Shown: piece by piece, positions 24,171 to 32,218 of the stretch
Numbering within the stretch: position 1 is the first letter of the stretch
How the letters are laid out: every line of letters starts with the position of its first letter
Assembly: GCA_028705215.1 (NCBI GenBank)
Contig: JAQWDY010000003.1
Coordinates: forward strand, 22,409-54,626
Direction: 5' to 3'
Length of the DNA stretch: 32,218 nt
Source: Patescibacteria group bacterium
GTDB taxonomy: Bacteria > Patescibacteriota > Patescibacteriia > Patescibacteriales > UBA12465
Position numbers and translations under genes: made by a program
The notes under the pieces: model-generated
Database searches by the model: none
Told to the model about the DNA's origin: nothing
The model's input: only the letters and a program-made list of their open reading frames with translations

Positions 24171-27100
24171 GTGAGAAAAAAAATTTTTAAAAATTTTTTA
24201 TTATTTTTCTTAATAGCATCAGGTCTTGTAATTTTTCGCTTTGCTTTAGCGCAAGATTTTGGCACTAATGAAGTAAGTCAGGGCTTAGATGGCGCTTTAG
24301 CGCAAGGTGATCCGCGAACAATAGCGGGAAGGATTATTAATATAGTTTTAGGCTTTCTGGGAGTGGTATCGTTAGGAGTTATTATTTATGCGGGTTTTTT
24401 GTGGATGAGTTCAAGTGGAAATGAGGAAAAAATAGCTAAAGCAAAAAAGACTTTAACGAGCGCAGTTATTGGTTTGGCTATAATTTTAGCATCCTGGGGA
24501 ATTGCTACCTTTGTTCTTAATAGATTAAGTGGGGCGACTCAGGGAACATCAAGCGGTGGCGTTTGTAGTGAAGGGGCAAGCCTAGCTTGTGGTTGTGGTG
24601 GTGTTATGTATTGCCAGAATGGTTATTGGGGAGCTTGCTACGGATCAAATTGTGGTTTTGGCGGCGGAACTGGTCCGACAACTTGTGATTCAAGTCCTAA
24701 TCCAGGCTGTCAAGCCAATAGCAATATTTGTGCTTCTGGTTATTATTGTGATAGTGCCTGTCTTTGTCAGCCCCAAGGTAGTATTGGCGACTCCTGCGAT
24801 CTTAATCCAGAGTCTGCAACTTGTAATGCTAGTGACGACTTGTGTGGTGAATTTTTATCATGCGATAGTAGTACCTGTACCTGTTTTGGGCCACCTGTTA
24901 TTACAGGCGTTAGTCCTATGGGTGGTTTTTGTAATGAAGATAAAAATAAATCTTGTAAAAGTGATACTGATTGCGTCTCGGGATGTAATTTAATTACACC
25001 CAATGGTGCAAGTGGTAATTTTATAACAATTTTAGGAAATAGTTTTGGTGAATATGATGCAGCTGTAAGTCGGGTTTATTTTTCTAATAATCAATTAGGA
25101 AGAAATCCAATTGAAGTTAATCCAGTTTGTGTTAATTTTTGGACCAATGATCAAATTGTAATCGCTGTTCCTCCCGGAGCAGTAGATGGGCCAATTAGAG
25201 TTACTCGCTCTGATGGTTTATCAGATTTAAGCAATGATAATTATGGGCCAAAAATTCCTGATTTTATTGCTAATAACATTGTTCGTCCTGGTTTATGTAG
25301 TGTTAGTCCAGAGTCTGGTCTTTTGGGCGAAGAGTTGGCTTATCAAGGCATTAACCTGTATTCGGGCGAGGCTTATTTTGGTAATTATAATTCAAACATC
25401 CAAGCCTTAAATTCTAATTTTGTTCACCCCAGTGGCTTATCAGGACTAGCTTCTTTACCGAATATTAAAACCGGTGAAGCAGATAGTTTTGTGATAAGTA
25501 GTTTAGGTGGAAACAAACAGGCAAGTAATTATATACGTGTAGCTAAAGAAGCTGACCCAAAAGAAGGCGCTTATTTAATTTCTTTTGCGCCGACTGAAGG
25601 AAAAACAGGACAATACGTTACCATTAACGGATCTGGGTTTGGTGGCGCCAAAGGGACGTCTCGGGTTTATTTTGGAAACGTTGAAGCAAATTATGATTTT
25701 CCAGCAATTTGCTCTTCCTCAGTTTGGAGTGATAATCAAATCATTGTGAAGGTGCCAGAGGGGATGGTAAATGGGAGCTATTATATTAAATTAGATATAG
25801 AGGGGAAGACTATAGATAGTAGTAATCTTTCACCTAATATATTTTCAGTTAACAATTCCCTATCTTTGAAAACAAGTCTTTGTAAATTGGAACCTAATCA
25901 GGGAACGGCGGGTACGCCAGTAAAAGTTTATGGCGAATATTTTGGTGATGAGGGTCGTGAGGGTTTAACTAGGTTTCATCGAGAAAAAAATATCTCAGGA
26001 ACGATAAGTAAAGAAAATGATGCTGATGTTTTAAATATTTCTGTGCCTGCGGGAGCAATAACGGGTCCAGTAAAAGTGGTAAAGAATGATCAATGGGGTA
26101 ATGAGCTTAACTTTACCGTTGCTAGTTGCAAGGTCAACAGTGATTGTCCGGGACAAGTTTGTTGTCCCGCTAATACTTATAAGAAGGGGCGCTGTGTTAA
26201 TAGCCTGTCTGAATGTTTAATTGATATCCCTAACTCTGTTTTTGAATGGAGCTTTTCTACTGGCTATACTGGCACAACAATTTCTGATCCAACTGAAACT
26301 TGTGGCACTCTAGCAAGTTATTATGGTTCTTGTCAGACGGGAGTTTCTTGTCCTAACAAACCAGGGGTTTGTTCCCCTTATTCTGGAGGAGGAAAACAGG
26401 TGGTTGCAGATTGTGATTATTCCTGTTCTTCGGTAGCTGGTTGTAGTGGCGGCCTTGGTTCTAGTTCTTGCACCTACGATGAAATGATCAATAAATGTGT
26501 AAAAGATGGAAGCTCTGGTATCTGTAGTTTACCTCAGACTAAAGTCTTTACCATTGCGGGCCAGGAGTATGAACTTAACTTGACCTGTAATGCAGAGGGT
26601 AATTGGCAAACAGTTACCCCCACTTCTTGTCCTGATGGTTACGAAAGAGGACTTAACGATGTTTGTGTTGATAAAGCCTCTGTTTGTAGTTTGTGTGATA
26701 GTAATTTAAGTTGTGAGAAAATAGGAACTGAAGGTCGCTGCGTGTCTAAAACAATTTGTCCTTCTGGTTCAGTTTGTGAAGAAACTGGTCAAGAAAAAGA
26801 TAGTTGTATCGCTTTTTCTGATCCAAGCTGTGATTGTTGTTGTCGTATTGGTAATAGCGCTCAAGATTGTTGCGCTCCTTTAGAATGTACGGGCACTTGT
26901 GGCAGTGACACTACAGATGATGGTGCTGGTTTTGGCGCTTGTTCCGGTTGTGCCCTAGTGGGAACAACGCAGGCAGAACATGATGCTGCCTGTAATTGCG
27001 CTGGTAGTAGTGGTCAGTATTGCAGTATAAGCCCAGAGACTCCAAATGGAATTTGTTCAGATTGTAGTAATTTGAAGATGGCAAGTAGCTGTGCTGATCA

Positions 27101-29924
27101 TAGTTCAGTTTGTTGTTATGATGCTCGTCAAACCGCATCTAATAGTGATGATATTTGTCGTGGTGGCAGTGGCTTGGAGATTAGCAATAATCCGCTCCAT
27201 CCCGATTATGGTTATTGTGCTTATTATAATTGTGATAGTAATGATAGTTCGCTTTGTGCTAGTTCTACTCCGGTTAAATTAGGTTTATTTAAAAATGTTT
27301 ATGATTGTGAAATCGGAGCAGCCGAAGGAAAATGTGATATTTGTGCTCTTTATGACGGGAAAAAGGATGATTGTTCGCAAATTTCTACCTGTTGTTTTGA
27401 TTATAATACAAGCAAGTGTTTAGGCGGAGAACGAATAGTGGATGGTGAAAATAGTGGATATTGTGCTTATTATGACTGTGGCGACTTGCAAGCAACTCCA
27501 CCGCAAAATCCAAATACCTGTATTCCTGAAAAAAAATTAAGTGGAAAATACTCTAATTTTGATTCTTGTGTTGCTGGGTGTTCCTATGGTTCAAGTGGGG
27601 CAGGACAAAACTGCGTGTCTCAGACTACAGCCTCAGTTTGTAATTTCGATATATGTAATTATCCAGGCTCTGATTGCTTAGTCGAAAATGGAGAGCTTGC
27701 CTCAGACGCTTCTGATTGTGGAATTTGTTGTTGTGACCCTGCTAATCCAACCTCTTGTCAGATAGGAGAAGGATCTAGCTTGTATTGTCAGGCAAATGTT
27801 GGAAATTGCACAGGTGAGAATCGTGGTTTATGTTGTGGTTGTCAGCAAGATAGTGAATGCGGAAATGCGGCGGCAGTAGGTTGTGGTTTTGACTCTTGTT
27901 GTGAGGCGAGACCAACCATTGCCTCCTCTTCGCCTTTAAGTGGTGATGAAAATATTTGTCGCAATGCGGTGATGTCATTGAGTTTTAGTCAGACCATGGA
28001 TTTTGCTAGTTTAGAAAATAATATTATTTTACTTCAAGAAATGGAATATGGCAGCAGTGTTTGTCCAATTGGCACCTTCGCCTATGAAACCGAGGGAGTA
28101 AAAGAGAGAAGTAAAATAGTAAAATTATTTTATAATTTAAAAACTAAAATTAATAATTTCTTTAAGGGCAGTATTTTTAAGAATGAGACTGTGTTGGCGC
28201 AATTACCAGACTCTAATCGTTTATACTGCACTACAAATATAAATGTATCAACTGAAAATACTTTAAGCCAAACAATAGTAAACGTCATGCCACGAAAGCT
28301 ATTGGCGCCAGATACAAATTATTTCTTAATCATTAAAGGAGATGAAGAATTAAATAGCCAGACCGGTGTTATTAGCTCAACGGGCATAGGATTTAATGGT
28401 GACGGTTTGGAAAGTGATGGAGTCTTTACTGAGGGTGAGCATCTTAAATTTAATGATAAAAGTTATAAAAACTCTCATATTGTTCAATTTAAAACTTTAT
28501 CAGACAAGATAACCAATTCTGGTGTTTGTGAAATTGATCATACTAGGGTAAGGCCAAGTTCATATCTTTTTAAAACAACTGAAAATGATTTAGATGAAAA
28601 TGATGACAACCCAAAAAGTGGTAACTTTGATACAGCTTTTGATAGGGATAAAGTGTTTACCGCTTGGGCTTATAGCTCTAATAGTCAGCTTTTACAACCG
28701 GTAACTGGCTATTTCTGGAATTGGAATTTTAAGTTAACAGATACTTCCGTTGCAACTATTTTAGAGGTAAATGATTTGGAGGAAAATAAGGTATTTATAC
28801 GTGCTAATGGCGGAATTACTGATGCTAGTACAAAGCTAGAAGCTTCAGTTGATATGAGTAATTTCTTAGGAGGCAGTGCTAACAGTAGCTTAGATTGCAG
28901 TTGTGTTGATGATGTTTGCTCCTCTAATTGTCTGAATGCATTTTCAGCAGGTGATGGAGAAAAGGCAATTAGTAATATTTACGTCTTTATTTGTAACAAT
29001 CCTTGGCCACCGGTTAATCTTGATGGCACCTGGCAGCCATGGAGTGATAATTGTAATGCGGCGCTTGGGGATTGCACAGATTTTAGTTATAAATTTTATT
29101 ATTGTCGTGACTCTGGAGAGCCTGGCACCTTTGATGATTTGCCAGCGATTAGCGATAAAGCTGTTATTAGAGGAGAGAGCTCAGTTTTGGCTTGTAGTTT
29201 AGATGGTTCGCCTTGCAATACTTTAAATTCAGTTTGTGGTAACGATAGAAATGGTGATGGACAACTTGATGGAGTCTGTGTTTGGAGTATTTTAAAGGAA
29301 TCATATTTTTTCCGAGAACAAGTATTGCCACCGGGAAACATCAATTCTATTGTTGATACGAAATTAGGAGGAGAAGTGCTTATAAACTGGACTTCATTTA
29401 GTAGTCAAGTAAAAAGTTATAAAATTTATTATGGTCAAGCAGGTAGAGCAAGTAGTGTTTATAAAGAAGTAACAAAGGAACAAGCACAGTGTCAGACAGT
29501 TGGTGATAAATTTAATTGTCAAACTAAGATCGGCGGTTTAGAGGATGGCAAGCCTTATGTATTTAAATTATCAGTAATTTCAGAAAATAATACGGAAAGC
29601 ATTTTGAGTTCAGAGAGAATGGCTGTCTCTAGTGATCAGACGCCACCATTGGCGCCAACAAACTTTATTATCTCTAGCTCGACTGGTGACAAATTATCTT
29701 TTTCCTGGGAGAAGAATGATGCTAGCACAGTAAGCTATCGCTTATTTAGAGGTATAAATAGCGGAAAGTATGGAGAGTATTTAAATATTGGAAATCAAAC
29801 CGAATTAGTGTTATCAAAAGATACTTTAAATCCTGATAATAATTATTTTGCTCTTTCTGCTTTTGATGATAACGGAAATGAAAGCGTAAAATCAGAAGAA
29901 GTTGTGTTTTTCTATGAAGATTAA
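24171..29924 (+). CDS. Giant Cys-rich surface protein: TrbC/VirB2-like module, IPT/TIG, Cys modules, FnIII
   Basis: The 1917-residue protein starts at GTG 24171; no ATG gives the full signal peptide (1-27, after ALA). Domains in order: TrbC/VirB2-like two-helix module (about 48-120, closely similar to the preceding gene); short Cys-rich region (130-238); about four IPT/TIG-like domains (about 240-650; for example TGQYVTINGSGFGG); a very Cys-rich stretch (about 650-1245) with a tandem duplication at 962-1140; a Big_5-like domain from about 1243; a region recalling Big_2 domains; and two fibronectin type III domains (about 1719-1822 and 1827-1917, TPPLAPTNF). Over a hundred cysteines suggest many external disulfides. 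No enzyme domain is evident. A cell-surface adhesin or part of a pilus-like assembly is inferred. It lies 32 bases after the previous gene. Confidence 0.85.
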   Translation: MRKKIFKNFLLFFLIASGLVIFRFALAQDFGTNEVSQGLDGALAQGDPRTIAGRIINIVLGFLGVVSLGVIIYAGFLWMSSSGNEEKIAKAKKTLTSAVIGLAIILASWGIATFVLNRLSGATQGTSSGGVCSEGASLACGCGGVMYCQNGYWGACYGSNCGFGGGTGPTTCDSSPNPGCQANSNICASGYYCDSACLCQPQGSIGDSCDLNPESATCNASDDLCGEFLSCDSSTCTCFGPPVITGVSPMGGFCNEDKNKSCKSDTDCVSGCNLITPNGASGNFITILGNSFGEYDAAVSRVYFSNNQLGRNPIEVNPVCVNFWTNDQIVIAVPPGAVDGPIRVTRSDGLSDLSNDNYGPKIPDFIANNIVRPGLCSVSPESGLLGEELAYQGINLYSGEAYFGNYNSNIQALNSNFVHPSGLSGLASLPNIKTGEADSFVISSLGGNKQASNYIRVAKEADPKEGAYLISFAPTEGKTGQYVTINGSGFGGAKGTSRVYFGNVEANYDFPAICSSSVWSDNQIIVKVPEGMVNGSYYIKLDIEGKTIDSSNLSPNIFSVNNSLSLKTSLCKLEPNQGTAGTPVKVYGEYFGDEGREGLTRFHREKNISGTISKENDADVLNISVPAGAITGPVKVVKNDQWGNELNFTVASCKVNSDCPGQVCCPANTYKKGRCVNSLSECLIDIPNSVFEWSFSTGYTGTTISDPTETCGTLASYYGSCQTGVSCPNKPGVCSPYSGGGKQVVADCDYSCSSVAGCSGGLGSSSCTYDEMINKCVKDGSSGICSLPQTKVFTIAGQEYELNLTCNAEGNWQTVTPTSCPDGYERGLNDVCVDKASVCSLCDSNLSCEKIGTEGRCVSKTICPSGSVCEETGQEKDSCIAFSDPSCDCCCRIGNSAQDCCAPLECTGTCGSDTTDDGAGFGACSGCALVGTTQAEHDAACNCAGSSGQYCSISPETPNGICSDCSNLKMASSCADHSSVCCYDARQTASNSDDICRGGSGLEISNNPLHPDYGYCAYYNCDSNDSSLCASSTPVKLGLFKNVYDCEIGAAEGKCDICALYDGKKDDCSQISTCCFDYNTSKCLGGERIVDGENSGYCAYYDCGDLQATPPQNPNTCIPEKKLSGKYSNFDSCVAGCSYGSSGAGQNCVSQTTASVCNFDICNYPGSDCLVENGELASDASDCGICCCDPANPTSCQIGEGSSLYCQANVGNCTGENRGLCCGCQQDSECGNAAAVGCGFDSCCEARPTIASSSPLSGDENICRNAVMSLSFSQTMDFASLENNIILLQEMEYGSSVCPIGTFAYETEGVKERSKIVKLFYNLKTKINNFFKGSIFKNETVLAQLPDSNRLYCTTNINVSTENTLSQTIVNVMPRKLLAPDTNYFLIIKGDEELNSQTGVISSTGIGFNGDGLESDGVFTEGEHLKFNDKSYKNSHIVQFKTLSDKITNSGVCEIDHTRVRPSSYLFKTTENDLDENDDNPKSGNFDTAFDRDKVFTAWAYSSNSQLLQPVTGYFWNWNFKLTDTSVATILEVNDLEENKVFIRANGGITDASTKLEASVDMSNFLGGSANSSLDCSCVDDVCSSNCLNAFSAGDGEKAISNIYVFICNNPWPPVNLDGTWQPWSDNCNAALGDCTDFSYKFYYCRDSGEPGTFDDLPAISDKAVIRGESSVLACSLDGSPCNTLNSVCGNDRNGDGQLDGVCVWSILKESYFFREQVLPPGNINSIVDTKLGGEVLINWTSFSSQVKSYKIYYGQAGRASSVYKEVTKEQAQCQTVGDKFNCQTKIGGLEDGKPYVFKLSVISENNTESILSSERMAVSSDQTPPLAPTNFIISSSTGDKLSFSWEKNDASTVSYRLFRGINSGKYGEYLNIGNQTELVLSKDTLNPDNNYFALSAFDDNGNESVKSEEVVFFYED
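27054..27590 (+). repeat. Tandem duplication of a Cys module within the giant protein
   Basis: Residues 962-1054 and 1055 to about 1140 share an ordered pattern: CxxC, then Cys, CC(Y/F)D, C followed by Gly, and GYCAYY(N/D)C, another Cys, and a late (F/Y)xNxxxC. The DNA of the GYCAYY block is nearly identical in both copies (27209 on and 27457 on). Other parts have diverged, so the duplication is not recent. Confidence 0.75.
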
Positions 29925-29954
29925 TTATATATTGAGAATTAAATAATATATTAT

Positions 29955-32218
29955 ATGAAAACTAAATTAGCATGGCGATTTTGTCTTTTGGCAATATTTG
30001 CCATTTTCTCAGTTTTATTTTTTGTCCAAAAAAGCGATGCTCAAAATCAAAATGATGCAATTGGAATTAGAATAGTACCCAATCCTAATCATTACAGCAT
30101 TTATCGCTGGTATCAAAACCAGGGCTTTACGGGGTCGCCACAAGCGCTAACCGTCGATGGTTATGAAGCTTTACGTGATGGGCGCACAGTTTATGTTAAC
30201 GCTGCCCATATAGTTCCTGAATCAAAGCAAATCTATACTAATATTTATTTAATTTCTTATAATCAGGATTCAGAAGATAATACAGTAGATATTTTGGGAC
30301 AAATAATTTCACATTGGAAATTTAATGATAATTTGCCAGACACCGAAGCTACTTGTTCTATCTCTGCACTTAAATGTTCTAGTGATTCTGAATGTTTTTC
30401 TGGTCAAACTTGTTCCTTAGATAGCGGCACCTGTCAATTGGAAGAGGGTAAAGTTTGTCAGGTTGATGCTGATTGTCCAGTGAATTTTTTCTGTGATAGT
30501 CCAAAGGCAAAAATAGTGCGCGATTTAAATCGAGTTGGAAAAATGGAGGAATTAAGAGAGGCTTTATCAAAATACAGGGATAACAATAATCATTATCCTT
30601 TAATATCTTCTGGTAGCTATTTGCCTGGTGTAAGTACTTCTCTTTGGCCATCATGGCAGGAAACATTTTTATCTAATTTATCCTCATCCAGTGTTTTTCT
30701 AGATCCAATTAATCGTTTTGGAGTTTGTTCAGGTTATGATAATAAGACATGTTGGGATAAAGATGCGCAAAAATTTATTTATTCAAAAGAGGGTTTAACC
30801 TTGAAATTGCCAAATGATAGTTATGCCTTTGTTTACACTACCAACGAAAGCGGCTCCGATTATAATTTATGCGCTGTGATGGAAAGCCGGGATAGTTCCG
30901 ATCCATTGCTTGGTTATAGCTTAAATCCTAATGATCCTGCTGGTAGTAGTTGTGTAACGGCAACTGGTATTATGGCTGGAGGTAGCTTGATATCTAACCA
31001 AGCACCTCAAATTTCTGAATTAGTACTAAGTGGTATATCGGGGCAGGAATTTAACGGTTTTATTAAAGCAACAGACAGGGAAAATGATCCCTTGTTTTGG
31101 CGCTTGGAAACAGGGGGCAATTGGTCTGGTTGGTCGGCCGCTCCAATAATTAAGGGGACTAATGATTTGCAGCAAAAGAAAATTTTTGCAGAAAAGGCAG
31201 GCGGGCCTGGCACTTATCCAATTACGATTGTAGTAACAGATAGCAAGGGGGCTAGCACCGCCACCACCACCAGCATTAATATTAGACAGGCTGGGACTTT
31301 AGCTGAGGCAAATGAATATATCTATCGCCTTGATCCGACCTTACCCTTTAATTACGGTTATTATGTTAGCGGTAGCACTAGCGCGCCACAAAATACAGTT
31401 ACTTTAGTTAGTGGGCCCAATGTGTTAAACATGTCAGGTATTGATAAAACGTCTATCGCTGAGGGAATTAATCGTGTAAAGGTGAGTTATAGAGGTATAT
31501 TTTCAACTAATTTGACTTTTAAGGAAGATAGTGAAAGTTATTACAAGCTATCAGCTAGTGGCGCCAATGATGCTGCTACTGAAAATATGTTTGTTATTAA
31601 AATAAAGGTAGAAAAACCAATTTTAGATTTTTCATGTGATACGCAAATTCGTCAAGGGCAAGAATATAATTGTTTTATTGGTCAAAAGAGCCAAGGCAAT
31701 TATAATATTTCATATAGTGCTGATACACCCCTACCTGATGGCTTGGAACTTGTTACAGTAGATAATGAAAGTGGGGGGCAAGATGTGTATTTAAAAGGCG
31801 TTGCTAATGTAATTAACCCTGGTCAGGAAATTAGAATTAAAGCGGTAAATGATTATGGCACTGAAAATATGAAAAGCTTTATTTTACGTATTAATAGTTA
31901 CTGTGGTGACGGGATAAGGCAGGCGCCCAATACTGAAGGAAAGGGAGGTGTTTATAATAATGGATATGAAGCTTGTGATGGATCTTCTTTTGTTGCAAGT
32001 AGCGTGGAGATGAGTGATAAAACAAGGCAATACGCTTGTAATAATCCAGACAGTGGAAGCACGCCAACTCAAATTTCTACATATGATTATTGTATTTTTA
32101 AATCACCTCTAGATGGTGGTGGTTTTTGTGGTGATACTTATTGCCAAACAGAAATAAATAATATTGGTGGAGAGAACAAATCAAATTGTCCCTTTGATTG
32201 CGACCCTAATTACTTAGG
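29955..32218 (+). CDS. Large secreted Cys-rich protein with a pseudopilin-like domain (runs off the window)
   Basis: The frame stays open from ATG 29955 to the end (754 codons), so the C-terminus is missing. A signal peptide or anchor (about 7-29, SDA before QNQN) leads to a novel N-terminal domain. A Cys-rich segment with two CxxDxxC-type motifs (about 134-182) follows. Residues 183-310 resemble the globular part of type IV pilins and GspG: AKIVRDLNRV, ALSKYRDNNNHYP, FLDPIN and GSDYNLCAVME. Next is an Ig/cadherin-like domain (about 350-450, ATDRENDPLFW and VVTDSKG). The end has CGDGIRQ with EACDG and CGDTYCQ with SNCPFDC, resembling repeats seen in large secreted CPR and myxobacterial proteins. 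Unlike its two upstream neighbours it has no VirB2-like helices. It lies 30 bases after the preceding stop and probably belongs to the same unit. Confidence 0.82.
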   Translation, partial: MKTKLAWRFCLLAIFAIFSVLFFVQKSDAQNQNDAIGIRIVPNPNHYSIYRWYQNQGFTGSPQALTVDGYEALRDGRTVYVNAAHIVPESKQIYTNIYLISYNQDSEDNTVDILGQIISHWKFNDNLPDTEATCSISALKCSSDSECFSGQTCSLDSGTCQLEEGKVCQVDADCPVNFFCDSPKAKIVRDLNRVGKMEELREALSKYRDNNNHYPLISSGSYLPGVSTSLWPSWQETFLSNLSSSSVFLDPINRFGVCSGYDNKTCWDKDAQKFIYSKEGLTLKLPNDSYAFVYTTNESGSDYNLCAVMESRDSSDPLLGYSLNPNDPAGSSCVTATGIMAGGSLISNQAPQISELVLSGISGQEFNGFIKATDRENDPLFWRLETGGNWSGWSAAPIIKGTNDLQQKKIFAEKAGGPGTYPITIVVTDSKGASTATTTSINIRQAGTLAEANEYIYRLDPTLPFNYGYYVSGSTSAPQNTVTLVSGPNVLNMSGIDKTSIAEGINRVKVSYRGIFSTNLTFKEDSESYYKLSASGANDAATENMFVIKIKVEKPILDFSCDTQIRQGQEYNCFIGQKSQGNYNISYSADTPLPDGLELVTVDNESGGQDVYLKGVANVINPGQEIRIKAVNDYGTENMKSFILRINSYCGDGIRQAPNTEGKGGVYNNGYEACDGSSFVASSVEMSDKTRQYACNNPDSGSTPTQISTYDYCIFKSPLDGGGFCGDTYCQTEINNIGGENKSNCPFDCDPNYL

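Noticed and set aside
24589-29344. Several open frames of 60-135 codons on both strands inside the Cys-rich giant protein gene
   Set aside because: They arise from the TGT/GTT/GAT-rich codons of the real frame, give low-complexity Val/Ile or His/Asn peptides and have no start signals.
1-32218. tRNA, rRNA, riboswitch, insertion sequence, attachment site or replication origin
   Set aside because: Intergenic gaps are too short (at most about 130 bases) and none shows a cloverleaf, terminal inverted repeats with a transposase, or DnaA-box clusters.

Overview
The window is a gene-dense, AT-rich segment (roughly one third G+C by eye). It resembles a Candidate Phyla Radiation (Patescibacteria) genome, probably of the Parcubacteria group. 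That placement is inferred from several features. Genes are tightly packed and often overlap. Shine-Dalgarno sites are almost absent. The stringent-response enzyme is compact and lacks an ACT domain. The NDP kinase carries insertions. A helicase and a RecB-type nuclease are fused in one chain. Two giant secreted proteins begin with a TrbC/VirB2-like two-helix module. No rRNA, tRNA, CRISPR array, insertion sequence or prophage is visible, and no gene-free stretch exceeds about 130 bases.

Region 1 (1-9176, plus strand) begins with the tail of a lysine/alanine-rich DNA-binding-type protein and its terminator. It then carries a secreted ComEC-like metallo-beta-lactamase-fold enzyme, a second, cytoplasmic MBL-fold hydrolase with a clear promoter, NDP kinase, a small anchored Cys-motif protein, gyrA, mscL, rmuC, a winged-helix/nucleotidyltransferase-like protein and an O-antigen-ligase-like membrane protein. 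The last four genes are nearly contiguous or overlapping, and a GC-rich terminator follows them.

Region 2 (about 8880-10089, minus strand) holds radC and a small gene coupled to it by a one-base stop/start overlap. The small gene runs antisense through the terminator of region 1.

Region 3 (10118-19894, plus strand) is a long run of housekeeping genes: an M16 zinc peptidase, a CapA-like protein, a UvrD helicase fused to an AddB-type Fe-S nuclease, ruvB, queA, lepB (own promoter), hisS and rpsU. A bidirectional terminator separates rpsU from the convergent rel gene. DNA repair is well represented across the window (gyrA, rmuC, radC, the helicase-nuclease, ruvB).

Region 4 (19902-32218) starts with a bifunctional rel/spoT-type gene on the minus strand. 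It faces away from three consecutive very large secreted or membrane-anchored proteins on the plus strand. The first two share a VirB2/TrbC-like module followed by Ig-like, IPT/TIG, Cys-rich and fibronectin-type modules. The third runs off the window and contains a type IV pseudopilin-like globular domain without the usual pilin helix next to it. This is the most unusual part of the window and looks like a cell-surface apparatus or adhesin locus.

Two regulatory patterns stand out. Of 22 start sites examined, only rpsU (ribosomal protein bS21) has a convincing Shine-Dalgarno sequence. The rel gene and the surface-protein cluster are driven by two opposed extended -10 promoters that form a perfect palindrome.
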